A DNA stretch of 64,000 nt, taken from NCBI RefSeq assembly GCF_902460845.1, contig NZ_CABPVS010000001.1:186001-250000 (forward strand), in the 5' to 3' direction. This document shows positions 35,191 to 45,894 of the stretch, one piece after another. This DNA is from Campylobacter concisus (GTDB lineage Bacteria > Campylobacterota > Campylobacteria > Campylobacterales > Campylobacteraceae). Both the position numbers and the translations under genes were made by a program. A model generated the notes under the pieces. It did not search any database. It worked only from the letters and a program-made list of their open reading frames with translations, and was not told the DNA's origin. Within the stretch, counting starts at the first letter, position 1, and every line of letters starts with the position of its first letter.

Positions 35191-36327
35191 CTAACTCACA
35201 CTGGTTTGACTATTATCTTCAAGCGAATGTGTTTTTAAATTTTTATCGCTGGAAATAGCTTTAAATTTTGCATTTTCATTGCGTTGTTTTAATTGCCCAC
35301 AAGCCGCACTTATGTCAAGGCCTTTACTCTGTCTGATCGTACAAGTGACGCCATGATCTCTTAGATATTCTTGAAATTTTAGCATGCTGGTAAGCTCAGG
35401 TCGTCCAAATTCACTGCCCTCATGTGGGTTAAAATATATAAGATTTACCTTCGCTTTTATGCCATGAAGTAATTTTACCAACTTTTTAGCATCACTCACG
35501 CTATCGTTTAAATCCTTGATAACAAGGTATTCAAACATCACGCGCTTGCGCATATCGATAGGAAATCCCCTAACAGCATCCATAACAGCCTCGATATTAT
35601 ATGCCTTATTTATCGGCATTAGACGACTTCTAAGTTCATTAGTAACAGCATGAAGCGATATGGCCAATAACACACCAAGTTCCATCTCGCCAAGCTTTTT
35701 TATCTGGCTACCAAGGCCACTAGTTGAAACGGTTTGACGACGTGGAGATATGGCTAGACCCTCGTTAAGAGCTAAAATTTTGATCGCTTTACTAACGTTA
35801 GTAAGATTATCGAGTGGCTCACCCATGCCCATATAAACGACATTTATGCGTCTTTCATAAGGTATTTTATTTTCTCTTTTTATCCATAAAATTTGTCCCA
35901 CAATCTCGCCTGCAGTCAAATTTCTAACAAGCCCGCCCTTTGCTGTTAGACAAAAAGCACAGCCCATTTTACAGCCAACCTGCGAACTAACACAAACCGT
36001 ATAGCGAGCATGACGACTGATCTTTCCATTCTCATCACTTATCTCCTCTTTCATCGGTAGCAAAACGCTCTCTATCTTTAGCCCATCTTTTAGCTCAAAA
36101 AGATACTTGATCGAACCATCACTACTTTGCTCAAATTTCACACATTTTAAAGGATCGATATAAAATTTTTCAGCTAGATCTTGGCGCATATCTTTAGGTA
36201 AATTTAGCATTTGGCTAAATTCGGTTGCGTTTTTCTTATATATCCACTCGTAGATTTGTGTTGCTCTAAATGGTGGAGAAACTAACTCTTTTAGCTCATC
36301 AATACTAAGATCAAGCAAATTTATCAC
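35191..36327 (-). CDS. rlmN: 23S rRNA (adenine(2503)-C2)-methyltransferase
   Basis: A radical-SAM methyltransferase that methylates C2 of A2503 in 23S rRNA (and A37 in some tRNAs). The cluster motif is CKMGCAFC (CxxxCxxC). The methyl-carrying cysteine lies in SAACGQL near the C-terminus and the resolving cysteine in [21 protein letters not shown] is the SAM-binding GEP motif. At 378 aa it is slightly longer than usual because of a charged C-terminal tail after residue 350. It overlaps the upstream gene by 4 bases. Confidence 0.96.
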   Translation of the reverse strand: MINLLDLSIDELKELVSPPFRATQIYEWIYKKNATEFSQMLNLPKDMRQDLAEKFYIDPLKCVKFEQSSDGSIKYLFELKDGLKIESVLLPMKEEISDENGKISRHARYTVCVSSQVGCKMGCAFCLTAKGGLVRNLTAGEIVGQILWIKRENKIPYERRINVVYMGMGEPLDNLTNVSKAIKILALNEGLAISPRRQTVSTSGLGSQIKKLGEMELGVLLAISLHAVTNELRSRLMPINKAYNIEAVMDAVRGFPIDMRKRVMFEYLVIKDLNDSVSDAKKLVKLLHGIKAKVNLIYFNPHEGSEFGRPELTSMLKFQEYLRDHGVTCTIRQSKGLDISAACGQLKQRNENAKFKAISSDKNLKTHSLEDNSQTSVS

Positions 36328-37004
36328 ATATTTTCCTTTATATATTTTGTTAGAATTTTCTTGGCCTCTGCGTGATTTTTTATAAAATCAGTATGTGCAT
36401 TTTTATTACAAAAATTTGTCGCTACGAAAATTCCATAAGCTGGAATTTTAAAAATTTGAGCTACTTTTAGAACAGAAAAAAACTCCATATTTTCTAAAAA
36501 ATAGCCTTTTTCAAATATCTTATGAGCCAAATTTTTGTCTGTCGTTATGAAATTTGATGAATTTGTTTTGACAGTTCCACGTGAAACGATAGAAGAAATT
36601 TCACACTCAATCGGTGAATAAGATCTATTTTCTATGCTAGAAATTTCGATATTTGCTCCAACCGAGCTTTCATAAATTTGCAAAATTTCACCATCTTTGT
36701 ATAGACCAGCCGAACCAACAAAAACTATCTTTTCTGGCATCTGGTATAAATTTCGCTCAGGATTTTTTGAAAAAATTTGGCTTAGATTTTGTAGCTCTAG
36801 ATTTGATGAGTTTGCAAATTTAGCCTCGATCTTTGTAAGGTAGTGTGGATCAATATTTTTTAAATTTATACTCTTTTCATCTGCTCCCACGCATGATCTT
36901 TTTTGCAAAAACTTTGTCAAATTTATCGCCATATCGACTAACCCCACACCCATCGGCAAGGCAAAATCAAAAATTTCGTTTTTTCCAGCTGAGATAATTA
37001 ACAT
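36324..37004 (-). CDS. Nucleoside phosphorylase/hydrolase superfamily protein
   Basis: A 226-aa cytoplasmic protein with the fold of purine-nucleoside phosphorylases and MTA/SAH nucleosidases: VFVGSAGLY matches the nucleoside-binding GSAG-type motif and [27 protein letters not shown] the C-terminal ME-x-x-x-(V/A)-x-x-A segment. The usual SD pair after that segment is replaced by TNFCN, so activity and substrate are uncertain. It lies between rlmN and hisF with a 4-base overlap and a 1-base overlap respectively, so all three are co-translated. Confidence 0.75.
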   Translation of the reverse strand: MLIISAGKNEIFDFALPMGVGLVDMAINLTKFLQKRSCVGADEKSINLKNIDPHYLTKIEAKFANSSNLELQNLSQIFSKNPERNLYQMPEKIVFVGSAGLYKDGEILQIYESSVGANIEISSIENRSYSPIECEISSIVSRGTVKTNSSNFITTDKNLAHKIFEKGYFLENMEFFSVLKVAQIFKIPAYGIFVATNFCNKNAHTDFIKNHAEAKKILTKYIKENM

Positions 37005-37759
37005 CAGAGCCTAACCTCAACGCCATTTGCTTTGAGATACTCTTTTAGCTTTTTTATCTCAATCTCACCAAAGTGAAATATCGAAGCTGCCAAACACGCA
37101 TCAGCCCCGGCTTCAAAAGCCTCTTTAAAGTGCTCCATCTTACCAGCGCCGCCACTTGCGATAGTTGGTATAGAAAGCGTGCTAAAGATCTTTATTAGCT
37201 CAAGGTTAAAACCTTGTTTGACACCGTCATTGTCCATAGAGGTTAGCAATATCTCCCCTGCTCCACGCGACTCAACCTCTTTTGCCCAAACAAATGCATC
37301 TTTTTTAGTATCGATCCTGCCGCCATTTATAAAAACACTATAACCATTCTCGATCTTTTTAGTATCGATCGCAATTACGACACATTGCGAGCCAAATTTC
37401 TTAGCTGCCTCATCAATCAAATTTGGATCTTGTATAGCGGATGAATTTAAGCTTACTTTATCGCAGCCAGCATTTAAAAGGTGTGATATATCATCTAGCG
37501 TGCGTATACCGCCACCAACTGTTAGTGGGATAAAAAGCTTACTTGCGACCTTTTTTACGACATCAACTATCGTATCACGCCCAAGATGAGAGGCAGTGAT
37601 ATCTAAAAAGCAAAGCTCATCGGCACCCTCGTCATTGTATCTTTTAGCTATCTCAACAGGATCTCCAGCGTCGACAAGTCCTACGAAATTTATACCTTTT
37701 ACAACTCTGCCATCTTTTACATCAAGGCATGGGATTATGCGTTTTGCAAAATGATTCAA
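37004..37759 (-). CDS. hisF: Imidazole glycerol phosphate synthase cyclase subunit
   Basis: With HisH, HisF converts PRFAR and ammonia to imidazole glycerol phosphate and AICAR in histidine synthesis. The 251-aa TIM barrel shows [19 protein letters not shown] with the catalytic Asp11-type residue, [10 protein letters not shown], and AIDTKK containing the second catalytic Asp. Translation starts at TTG 37759 overlapping the TGA of the upstream helicase (TTGA). hisH and the other his genes are not adjacent, as is common in Campylobacter relatives with dispersed his genes. Confidence 0.96.
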   Translation of the reverse strand: MNHFAKRIIPCLDVKDGRVVKGINFVGLVDAGDPVEIAKRYNDEGADELCFLDITASHLGRDTIVDVVKKVASKLFIPLTVGGGIRTLDDISHLLNAGCDKVSLNSSAIQDPNLIDEAAKKFGSQCVVIAIDTKKIENGYSVFINGGRIDTKKDAFVWAKEVESRGAGEILLTSMDNDGVKQGFNLELIKIFSTLSIPTIASGGAGKMEHFKEAFEAGADACLAASIFHFGEIEIKKLKEYLKANGVEVRL

Positions 37760-40700
37760 ATCTGTCCTTTATCTATTTTTCTAGCCGCTACCTCAAAATA
37801 TGGCAAATTAGACCAATTTTCTCGGTTACCAACTATATAAACAACCTCTTTTGCTCTTGTTAGTGCTACATTTAGTAAGTTTGGCGTACTAGCAGCCCAT
37901 GCTCTAGCACCTTTTGTGGCACCACCAAGAACAAAGATAACAACATCAGCTTCTTTGCCTTGCATGGTGTGAATAGTACCAGCCCCTTTTAAATTTTTAC
38001 AAACATCTTTAAAAGGTGTTATTATTTTAACACTATCTTTTAGCTTAGCTAGCTTACCATCTAAAAGCTCTTTAACGATCATGCCTTCAGCTTTATTATA
38101 ATTACCTATCCATTCATCACTACTAACATCAATCCATTCTGTTTTGATATTAGGATCACTAAGTTTACTTTCACTACTTCTACCAAGTATCATCATCTCA
38201 TCATATGTTGTTTCGTTTGAAATTTTAAACATAGGGTTGGCGCACCTTCTATGAACGATAAGTGGCGAACCAACCCAAATGGACTTACCCTCTCCTTTTA
38301 TATATGTACCAATATTTTGTACTTTATCGGCTCGAAGTTGAACTGATGATTTTAGTAGATTAAACTCATCCTTTGCATCGCAGTAGCGTAAAATAGCATT
38401 ATTTAAAGCTGGTGGTAATGTTACAACAGGCTCAAGTTGAAGTGGATCGCCAACTACAACAGCCATGTTCGAGCGAAGCAATGCACCTAACGCGCTAGTC
38501 AAATTTGCCTGCCCTGCTTCATCTATCAAAAGCAAGCCTATATCGCCATTTAAAAGGTCTTTAAAAGTGTTATTAAACGAGGCAAAAGTCGAGCTAACAA
38601 CTGGCGTTAGTAAAAATAATCCTTTGATTATCTCACGCCTGTCTTTAGACTTAAGACCGTTTTTTTCAGCCATCTTTTCATCATTAAAGATAACGCTAAC
38701 AGCACGCAAATTTGCCCTAACAGCCTCTTTGCAAGCAAAAATAGTAGCTTTATGCAGATTAAGCGCTTCTTTAAAAAGCTTGATTCTTGCCTTAAAAAGC
38801 TTCGTCTTGTGGGATTTCTCATCAAGATCACGTTCCATCATAAATGGCATACTCTTTTGTATTTCTTCATTACTCTGATTAAAACTACCATTTAAAAAGC
38901 TATCAAGCTCTTCACTTCTACCAATTAATTTTTGACGTCTAATAAAGTCATCATTAAGCTTGTTTAGATGGTCTATCTTGGTGTTAAGTTCTAAAATTTT
39001 CTCTTCAAGCTGAGTTATTTGAGCTTTTAGTTCGTTTAATTTTACTTCACTCTTCTCTTTGTTTTCACTATTTTGCTTGCTTGCTTTCAAATTTTGCTCA
39101 GCTATTTGGCGATTTATCTCACTAACTTTTTGCGCTTCATTGTTATATTTTTCAAAAGCTTGTGTCCTTAAAATTTGCTGGAAAATAAAAAATGATGGCT
39201 TTGGAGGCGTACTGAGATACTCTTGTAAAATTTCATTTTGACCAATAAGTTTTGTTAGCTCGTTAGCTTCAGCTGCCTTTTGCTCTAGCTCATTTTTGCT
39301 CAAATCTAGCTCATCTATTAGTGGTTTTAAAAGCTCGTCTATTTGCTTTGCTGAATTATAGTTATCAAGTCTTTTATCGATATTTATAAGCTCACTATTT
39401 ATACTTTTTAGCTCCTCTTCTTTGATCCTGATCTCGCTAAAAAGTAGATTTACTTCATGTAGGGCTTGATTAAATTTCTCCTTTGCCTCGTCGTAATCAT
39501 CAATTCCTTCGCCAGTAGCCAAGTATTTGCCAAGCCCCATTAAAAAGCCATCTTGTTCTATAAATTCTTTAAATTCTTTTGAAATATCTTCAAACTGACT
39601 ATGTGTTTTTTCGATCTTTACGCCATTAATCGCATTAAAAACAAAATTTGACTTGTTTTGCTTTGAGCCAAGTGCCACGCAAAACAGCCCCCAGGCTGGC
39701 TTTGATATAAATGACTTCTCGCCAAATTTAGTCTTTTCATCAGCAGAAAGTAGCCTCGTGGCTATAAATTTAAAATAATCAATCTCATCCGCATAGTCCC
39801 CTATGCTCTTTAGTTGGCTTAGCTCCTTACTCAAAATTTCAACTGCGCCGTTATTACAAGAGCTAACGACCATCTCGTAGCCCTGAAGTTCTTTATTTAG
39901 AGTGAAATAAAGCACCTTATCGCTACTATCTCGAACTGGTGCAAAGATATCATGTCTGCTCATTTGCGCGAGTTTCATCGCTCTAAGCGTAACGACTTCA
40001 GCCATTACGTCTTTTAAAAGCGTTGTTTTACCAGTCCCTGGAGCGCCATTTACGCTATAAATTCCACCACTTCTTTCTTTAAATTTTTTAATGATGTTAT
40101 TAACAGCAATTTGCTGTGAGAAATTTAAAGCAAAGTCGCTAGCAAAGGCCGATCTTGGATACTCTTCTGCTTTAAAAAAATCTCTAACAAGCCTTCTATT
40201 TTGCTCATCTCTTACATCAAGTCTTTCAAATTTATTCTCACTGCCATCATCCAAAAACTGATCAGTTAGCTCATGCGTCCTGCCTGACTCGTAAAATTTG
40301 ATAAGCAAATTTATATCATCTATAAAAAAGCTATTTAAAAGGCTATCATTTTCTTTAAAATTTGGATTTATGATCTTTACTTCAAGCCTTAAGAAATCAT
40401 TACAAAATGGTGTTTTAAGTGCACTTTTTAGCTCATCGTTTATAAGCTTTATATATTTGCCAAATTCCATTTTTTCTTTATAGATAGATAGCTTATCTTT
40501 TATGCGCTCACACTCTTTGCTAAAATCACTTTGGCTTATCTCTTTTAGATAATCTAGGCGAGCCATTGCCCAAGGAGCTGTTGAGATAAAAAGATCATCA
40601 GATGAGTTTGGTGTAAAAAACGGAGTTAAATCATCATCTAAATTTACATCTTTTAAAGTAAAATTTTGGTCATCTTTACAAAATACCAAATCACCAGCGA

Positions 40701-41040
40701 GCTTAAATTTATAGCAAAACGCCTTATCAAAGCTCGTTTGTTCAGAGCGTAGTTCCTCTAAAATTTGCTCTTTTTCAAATTTAACATTTGCTAGCTTTGA
40801 TATATAAATAGCAAGTAAGTCAGTCTCAAAAATGCCACCATAAATTGAAATTTCTATACCATTTTTTAAAAGCGAGCTATCAAATGCTCTTAAAATTTGT
40901 AGAAATTTCTCATCAAAATTTGCGATCTCAAGGTCTATTGATTTTTTAAATTTGGTATTTGTCTTTTTTGGCTCATCTAAGGTTTTTGGCTCTAAATATT
41001 GTGATAATAAAAAGTATTTTAAGGTATTTGCTTTGCTCAA
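37756..41040 (-). CDS. Large SF1 (Upf1-like) helicase with a coiled-coil insertion
   Basis: A 1094-aa superfamily 1 helicase/ATPase. About 300 N-terminal residues have no recognised domain. Walker A is [13 protein letters not shown] (330-342); Walker [12 protein letters not shown] (836-846); motif [14 protein letters not shown] (861-871); motif [17 protein letters not shown] near 1065-1080, preceded by [12 protein letters not shown]. Residues about 520-710 between motif Ia and Walker B are a long coiled coil, which is unusual in repair helicases and suggests a partner or oligomer surface. TTG start at 41040, with AGGG upstream, and a TATAAT 31-36 bases before. Function (repair, RNA processing or phage defence) is undetermined. 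It is an insertion between hisF and ksgA and overlaps hisF. Confidence 0.85.
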   Translation of the reverse strand: MSKANTLKYFLLSQYLEPKTLDEPKKTNTKFKKSIDLEIANFDEKFLQILRAFDSSLLKNGIEISIYGGIFETDLLAIYISKLANVKFEKEQILEELRSEQTSFDKAFCYKFKLAGDLVFCKDDQNFTLKDVNLDDDLTPFFTPNSSDDLFISTAPWAMARLDYLKEISQSDFSKECERIKDKLSIYKEKMEFGKYIKLINDELKSALKTPFCNDFLRLEVKIINPNFKENDSLLNSFFIDDINLLIKFYESGRTHELTDQFLDDGSENKFERLDVRDEQNRRLVRDFFKAEEYPRSAFASDFALNFSQQIAVNNIIKKFKERSGGIYSVNGAPGTGKTTLLKDVMAEVVTLRAMKLAQMSRHDIFAPVRDSSDKVLYFTLNKELQGYEMVVSSCNNGAVEILSKELSQLKSIGDYADEIDYFKFIATRLLSADEKTKFGEKSFISKPAWGLFCVALGSKQNKSNFVFNAINGVKIEKTHSQFEDISKEFKEFIEQDGFLMGLGKYLATGEGIDDYDEAKEKFNQALHEVNLLFSEIRIKEEELKSINSELINIDKRLDNYNSAKQIDELLKPLIDELDLSKNELEQKAAEANELTKLIGQNEILQEYLSTPPKPSFFIFQQILRTQAFEKYNNEAQKVSEINRQIAEQNLKASKQNSENKEKSEVKLNELKAQITQLEEKILELNTKIDHLNKLNDDFIRRQKLIGRSEELDSFLNGSFNQSNEEIQKSMPFMMERDLDEKSHKTKLFKARIKLFKEALNLHKATIFACKEAVRANLRAVSVIFNDEKMAEKNGLKSKDRREIIKGLFLLTPVVSSTFASFNNTFKDLLNGDIGLLLIDEAGQANLTSALGALLRSNMAVVVGDPLQLEPVVTLPPALNNAILRYCDAKDEFNLLKSSVQLRADKVQNIGTYIKGEGKSIWVGSPLIVHRRCANPMFKISNETTYDEMMILGRSSESKLSDPNIKTEWIDVSSDEWIGNYNKAEGMIVKELLDGKLAKLKDSVKIITPFKDVCKNLKGAGTIHTMQGKEADVVIFVLGGATKGARAWAASTPNLLNVALTRAKEVVYIVGNRENWSNLPYFEVAARKIDKGQI

Positions 41041-41070
41041 ATTTATGCCCTATTTCGTTATTATTTAGTG

Positions 41071-41076
41071 ATTATA
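41071..41076 (-). promoter_or_regulatory. Promoter -10 element of the helicase-hisF-rlmN operon
   Basis: The minus strand reads GGACTATAATCAC; TATAAT lies 31 bases before the TTG start of the helicase. Confidence 0.5.
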
Positions 41077-41146
41077 GTCCATTTTATATATGATTAAACT
41101 AAACTTGTAATCATTGTATAAGTAATTTTTGGCTAATATCGCGGCT

Positions 41147-41989
41147 ATGATAAAGGCAAAAAAGCACTTTGGACAGAATTTTTTACAGGACAAAGCGACA
41201 CTAGATAAGATCATCCAAGCGATACCCAATGACGTAGAAAACGTTGTTGAGATTGGGCCTGGCTTAGGTGATTTGACATTTAGACTTTTGCAAATTTACA
41301 AGACGACCTGTTTTGAGATAGATTGTGAGCTGTTTCAAATTTTAAAGGCCAAATTTGCAAATGAGATCCAAAATGGACAATTAAAACTTTTTTGTAAAGA
41401 TGCATTAGAGCAGTGGCAGCAAGAGGGCGGACTAAGTAGCCAGAACTACTTCTTAGTCGCAAATTTGCCCTATTACGTTGCGACGAAGATGATCTTAAAT
41501 GCGATAGATGATGAAAAATGCCTTGGCCTTATCGTGATGATACAAAAAGAGGTTGCTCTTAAATTTAGTGCAAAGAGTAAGGATAAAGAATTTAGCGCTT
41601 TATCGATCCTCGCTTCACTTCAAGGCAGGTGTGAGCTTTTGTTCGATGTGGATGCAAAGCTTTTTAATCCACCCCCAAAGGTCACATCCTCAGTCATCAA
41701 ACTACAAAAAACAAAAAAGATTTTTGGCAAAGACGGGATTTTCAAAGATGCAAAACAATACGAGGCTTTTAAAGCATTTTTAAGAGCTGCGTTTGCTTCG
41801 CCAAGAAAGACACTTTTGAAAAATTTATCTACAAATTTTGACAAAAATGCGTTAGAAGAAATTTTTGAAAGCCTAGGCTTAGCTCAAAATTTACGTCCAC
41901 ACGAGCTAGATGTCGATTCTTATCTAAAAGTATTTGAAAGATTAAAGGAAGATAATGAACGACAAAAACGAAGAGAAAGTTGTAACTAA
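41147..41989 (+). CDS. ksgA: 16S rRNA (adenine(1518/1519)-N6) dimethyltransferase
   Basis: Dimethylates two adjacent adenines near the 3' end of 16S rRNA during small-subunit maturation. KAKKHFGQNFLQD is the family N-terminus; VVEIGPGLGDLTF is SAM motif I, and NLPYYVATKM is the catalytic NLPY motif IV. I chose ATG 41147 (MIKAKK) over a TTG at 41129 because it matches the usual start; neither has a strong ribosome-binding site. About 280 aa. The last 35 bases overlap the start of rnj in another frame, so the two are expressed together. Confidence 0.95.
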   Translation: MIKAKKHFGQNFLQDKATLDKIIQAIPNDVENVVEIGPGLGDLTFRLLQIYKTTCFEIDCELFQILKAKFANEIQNGQLKLFCKDALEQWQQEGGLSSQNYFLVANLPYYVATKMILNAIDDEKCLGLIVMIQKEVALKFSAKSKDKEFSALSILASLQGRCELLFDVDAKLFNPPPKVTSSVIKLQKTKKIFGKDGIFKDAKQYEAFKAFLRAAFASPRKTLLKNLSTNFDKNALEEIFESLGLAQNLRPHELDVDSYLKVFERLKEDNERQKRRESCN

Positions 41990-44084
41990 CCAAAGCAAAA
42001 ACAACAAAAGACGAAGATTTAGACCAAAAAATAAACCAAAACAAGAGGGCGAAACTACCGAGCAAGCTTCACTAGCAAGCAAAAGCGTAATAGATAACTT
42101 CTTTGCAACAGAGCAGGCTGAAACTGAAACGCACGCCGAGCCAAAGAGCCAAAATTCTCGCCCAAAAAAGCCAAGAAATAACAAAAATCAAAACAAAAAT
42201 GGCGAAAACAATAAGCCAAAAGAGCAAAAACAAGAATCACAAGAAACAAAAACCAAAACACAAGAACAAAAAGAAAAGCCTAAAAAAGCTAAAAAGCCAA
42301 AGAAAAATTTACCTGCAAAACTAAATGGTAATGAACAATGGCAGCAAGATATCGCAAGTGCAATGGTGGCAAACAAGGTCGTTCACGAGCTTCGTCTGGA
42401 GCCGATGAAATATCTAAACTCAAGTGAACATAAAATTCGCATAACTCCACTTGGCGGTCTTGGTGAGATCGGCGGAAATATGACGATATTTGAGACCGAT
42501 ACGAGCGCGATCATCGTTGATATCGGCATGAGCTTTCCAAGCGAGAGTATGCACGGCGTGGATATCCTCATCCCGGACTTTGACTACGTTCGCAAGATAA
42601 AAGATAAGATAAAAGGCGTCATTATCACTCACGCACATGAGGATCATATCGGTGCAGTGCCCTACTTTTATAAAGAGTTTAAATTTCCGATTTACGCCAC
42701 GCCTTTGCCACTTGGTATGATAAATAACAAATTTGAAGAGCACGGCCTAAAACAAGAGCGCTCGCTTTTCCGCTCGGTCGAGAAGAGAAAGCCATATCTC
42801 ATAGGCGACTTTGAAGTAGAGTGGATACACATAACGCACTCTATCATCGACGCCTCCGCACTTGCTATCACGACAAAGGCTGGCACTATCATCCACACAG
42901 GCGACTTTAAAATCGACCACACTCCGATAGACGGCTACCCAACAGATCTTGGCAGACTAGCGTATTATGGCGAGCGTGGCGTGCTCTGTCTATTAAGCGA
43001 TAGCACAAACAGCTACAAAGAGGGCTTTACAAAGAGTGAAAGTAGCGTTGGCAAGACCTTTGACGCGATATTTTCAAAAGCAAAAGGGCGCGTCATCATG
43101 AGCACATTTAGCTCAAACATCCACCGCGTCTATCAAGCGATCGAATGGGGATTAAAATACAACCGCAAAGTCTGTGTCATCGGCAGATCAATGGAGCGAA
43201 ATTTATACACTGCGATGGAGCTTGGCTACATCAAGCTCGATAAGAAAATTTTTATCGATGCAAACGAGGTTGGTAAATTTAAAGATGACGAAGTGCTTAT
43301 CGTCACTACTGGCTCTCAGGGCGAGACTATGAGCGCGCTTTACCGCATGGCGACAGATGAGCACAAATATATAAAGATAAAGCCGACTGATCAGATCATA
43401 ATCAGCTCAAAAGCGATCCCAGGCAACGAAAACAGCGTCTCAACGGTGCTAAATTTCTTACTAAAATCAGGTGCGAGCGTCGCTTACCAAGACTTTAGCG
43501 AGATCCACGTCAGCGGTCACGCAGCGCAAGAAGAGCAAAAGCTGATGCTTCGCCTCATAAAACCAAAATTTTTCTTGCCGGTGCATGGTGAGTACAACCA
43601 CATCGCAAAGCACAAAGAGACGGCCATTAGCTGTGGTGTGGATGAGAGAAACATCTATCTAATGAGCGATGGCGATCAAATGGAGATCTGTCAAAAATAC
43701 TTAAAACGTGTAAAAACGGTAAAAACCGGCAAAGTCTTCATAGACAATCAAATAAATAAACAAATCTCAGACGATGTCGTCATCGATAGACAAAATCTTG
43801 CCGAAGCAGGTGTCGTCATGATAATCGCTCAAATTTCACGTCATGGTGCAAAACTTATAAACAAGCCTCGCGTCATTAGCTACGGCCTTGTGGGCAATAA
43901 ACAAGATGCGGAGTTTAGCAAAGAGATGCAAGAAATTTTGACGCAGTTTTTAAGCAACGTCAAAGAGGAGCTTTTAAAAGATGGTAGACTGCTCGAGTCA
44001 CAAGTACGCCAAGTGATTAGAAAGCATATCTTTAGAAAGGTCAAAAAGTACCCAACTATCGTGCCAATTATCTATCTAATGTAA
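41955..44084 (+). CDS. rnj: Ribonuclease J with a long basic N-terminal extension
   Basis: A metallo-beta-lactamase/beta-CASP ribonuclease (endo- and 5' exonuclease) central to RNA decay in Campylobacterota. Residues 1-130 are a disordered K/Q/N/E-rich extension not present in the Bacillus enzyme but typical of epsilonproteobacterial RNase J. The catalytic domain shows ITHAHEDHIGAVPY (HxHxDH), HTGDFKID, and the beta-CASP motifs LLSDSTN, VIMSTFSSN and VSGHAAQEE, and ends in the RNase J C-terminal domain. AAAGGAAGATA precedes ATG 41955, which lies inside ksgA (35-base overlap). Confidence 0.96.
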   Translation: MNDKNEEKVVTNQSKNNKRRRFRPKNKPKQEGETTEQASLASKSVIDNFFATEQAETETHAEPKSQNSRPKKPRNNKNQNKNGENNKPKEQKQESQETKTKTQEQKEKPKKAKKPKKNLPAKLNGNEQWQQDIASAMVANKVVHELRLEPMKYLNSSEHKIRITPLGGLGEIGGNMTIFETDTSAIIVDIGMSFPSESMHGVDILIPDFDYVRKIKDKIKGVIITHAHEDHIGAVPYFYKEFKFPIYATPLPLGMINNKFEEHGLKQERSLFRSVEKRKPYLIGDFEVEWIHITHSIIDASALAITTKAGTIIHTGDFKIDHTPIDGYPTDLGRLAYYGERGVLCLLSDSTNSYKEGFTKSESSVGKTFDAIFSKAKGRVIMSTFSSNIHRVYQAIEWGLKYNRKVCVIGRSMERNLYTAMELGYIKLDKKIFIDANEVGKFKDDEVLIVTTGSQGETMSALYRMATDEHKYIKIKPTDQIIISSKAIPGNENSVSTVLNFLLKSGASVAYQDFSEIHVSGHAAQEEQKLMLRLIKPKFFLPVHGEYNHIAKHKETAISCGVDERNIYLMSDGDQMEICQKYLKRVKTVKTGKVFIDNQINKQISDDVVIDRQNLAEAGVVMIIAQISRHGAKLINKPRVISYGLVGNKQDAEFSKEMQEILTQFLSNVKEELLKDGRLLESQVRQVIRKHIFRKVKKYPTIVPIIYLM

Positions 44085-44093
44085 GGGAAATTT

Positions 44094-45047
44094 ATGCAAA
44101 CAATCAACCAAATCGCAGCCGAAGTTTTAAAGATAGAAGCAAACGAGCTTTTAAGACATGCTAAAAACTTAGAGATAGAAGATGCTGTAAATTTGATATA
44201 TAACGCAAAAGGCAAAGTCATAGTCACAGGCGTGGGCAAGAGCGGTCATGTAGGTGCAAAGATCGCCGCCACGCTTGCAAGCACCGGCACGCCAAGCTTT
44301 TTCTTGCATCCAACAGAGGCTATGCACGGCGACCTTGGCATGATAGGAAAAGATGATGTTTTGTTAGCTATTAGCTTTAGTGGCGAAAGCGATGAGCTTA
44401 TCAAAATTTTACCTCACGTAAAGCGCTTTGGCGTAAAGATCGTCGCAATGGCAAGAAGTAAAACAAGCTCGCTTGGTAAATTTAGCGATGCATTTATTAG
44501 CATAGATGTAGAGAAAGAGGCCTGCCCACTAAATGCCGCTCCAACAGCATCAACTACACTAACGTTAGCTCTTGGCGATGCGTTGGCTGTTTGTTTGATG
44601 CAAAGGCGAGGCTTTAAAAAAGAGGACTTTGCAAATTTTCATCCAGGTGGTAGCCTTGGAAAGAGGCTATTTTTAAAGGTCAAAGATGTGATGAGAAGCG
44701 AAAATTTACCGATAGTTCACTGGAATGCGAGCCTAAAAAAAGCAATCGATACTATGACACACGGTAAACTTGGCACGGTCCTAATCGTCGATAAAGATGG
44801 TGTGTTAGATGCTATTTTAAGCGACGGCGATCTTAGACGTGCACTTATGCGAGAGGACTTTGACCTAGACGAGCCAGCAATGAAATTTGCAACCTTACAT
44901 CCAAAAGAGATAAACGACAAGGAAATGTTAGCCGTGGATGCGTTAGCTTTAATAGAAAAGTATAAAATTCAGCTTCTAGCCGTTGTAGAAAATGGCGTGC
45001 CCGTAGGTGTTTTACACATCCATGACCTTACAAATTTAGGACTATAA
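44094..45047 (+). CDS. kdsD: Arabinose-5-phosphate isomerase
   Basis: Converts ribulose 5-phosphate to arabinose 5-phosphate, the first step to Kdo of lipooligosaccharide. The 317-aa protein has an N-terminal SIS domain (about 30-170, GVGKSGHVGAKIAATLASTG, HPTEAMHGDLGM, and the serine-rich ISFSGESDE) and two C-terminal CBS domains (about 205-315, MRSENLPIVHWNASLKKAI and VLIVDKDGVLDAILSDGDL). KpsF, the capsule-linked isoenzyme, is sequence-similar; the housekeeping location next to rnj favours KdsD. 9 bases follow the rnj stop and 1 base separates it from rluB, so all are co-transcribed. Confidence 0.93.
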   Translation: MQTINQIAAEVLKIEANELLRHAKNLEIEDAVNLIYNAKGKVIVTGVGKSGHVGAKIAATLASTGTPSFFLHPTEAMHGDLGMIGKDDVLLAISFSGESDELIKILPHVKRFGVKIVAMARSKTSSLGKFSDAFISIDVEKEACPLNAAPTASTTLTLALGDALAVCLMQRRGFKKEDFANFHPGGSLGKRLFLKVKDVMRSENLPIVHWNASLKKAIDTMTHGKLGTVLIVDKDGVLDAILSDGDLRRALMREDFDLDEPAMKFATLHPKEINDKEMLAVDALALIEKYKIQLLAVVENGVPVGVLHIHDLTNLGL

Positions 45048-45048
45048 A

Positions 45049-45822
45049 ATGGAAAAAACAAGACTAAATAAATTTATCTCACATAACACAAATTACTCAC
45101 GCCGTGAGGCAGATGAGCTGATAAAAGCTGGTAAGGTTAGCATAGCAGGACGAGTGGTTAGCGACCTTGCCACAAGCGTAGATGAAGATGACAAAGTACG
45201 TATAAATGGTCGTTTGATAAAGCTAAAAAAGGAATTTACTGTTATCGTCTATCATAAACAAAAGGGTGAACTAGTTAGCAAAAAAGATGACCGCGGACGA
45301 AAGACGATCTATGATACACTAGATAAGAAATTTGCAAAATTTGTTAGCGTAGGACGCTTAGACTATGCGAGCGAAGGGCTACTTTTACTAACTGACGCTC
45401 CAGCAATCGCCACAGCTTTGATGAATAGTGACTTAGAGCGCGAATACTATCTAAAAGTAAAAGGTGAAGTAACGAAAGAGGTTATTGAGGCCATGACAAA
45501 TGGCTTTTTTGCCAAGGACGCTACCAAAGGCGCTCACGCAAAAACCACTATAAAATCAATGGAATTTAAGCCATTTCTAGCCTATAAAGTCTTTGGCTCA
45601 AGCGGCGGCTATACAAAACTAAAGGTCATCATCAACGAGGGGCAAAATAGGGAGCTTCGCCGCTTCTTTGGCTACTTTGACCTTGAAGTGATGGATCTAA
45701 AAAGGGTTAGTTTTGGGCGCGTTAGCCTTGATATGCTAAAGCCTGGCAAATGGCGCTACTTCGAAAATAGCGAATATGAAGACCTAAGAGACTTTTTAAA
45801 AGTTAATAACGTTAGATACTAA
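45049..45822 (+). CDS. rluB: RsuA/RluB/E/F-family pseudouridine synthase
   Basis: Pseudouridylates a single position in 23S or 16S rRNA. The 257-aa protein has an N-terminal S4 domain (RLNKFISHNTNYSRREADELIKAG) and a catalytic domain with GRLDYASEGLLLLT (the catalytic Asp in RLD) and GQNRELRRFF (motif III). RluB specificity (U2605 in E. coli) is assumed by analogy with the Campylobacter order ksgA-rnj-pseudouridine synthase. A modest hairpin follows the stop. Confidence 0.9.
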   Translation: MEKTRLNKFISHNTNYSRREADELIKAGKVSIAGRVVSDLATSVDEDDKVRINGRLIKLKKEFTVIVYHKQKGELVSKKDDRGRKTIYDTLDKKFAKFVSVGRLDYASEGLLLLTDAPAIATALMNSDLEREYYLKVKGEVTKEVIEAMTNGFFAKDATKGAHAKTTIKSMEFKPFLAYKVFGSSGGYTKLKVIINEGQNRELRRFFGYFDLEVMDLKRVSFGRVSLDMLKPGKWRYFENSEYEDLRDFLKVNNVRY

Positions 45823-45826
45823 CTTA

Positions 45827-45855
45827 GGCTTGTTTCTCCATCAAAGAGGCAAGCC
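45827..45855 (+). terminator. Weak hairpin after rluB
   Basis: GGCTTG (45827-45832) pairs with CAAGCC (45850-45855), with an inner CTC/GAG pair and bulges. It lacks a strong U-tract, so it may only partly end the ksgA-rnj-kdsD-rluB transcript. Confidence 0.35.
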
Positions 45856-45894
45856 AAACCACAATAACTACAAATTTACAAAAATGGAGAAAAA

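Noticed and set aside
38465-38878. A 137-aa plus-strand frame inside the helicase gene
   Set aside because: Antisense to the conserved helicase motifs; no ribosome-binding site and no recognisable protein features.
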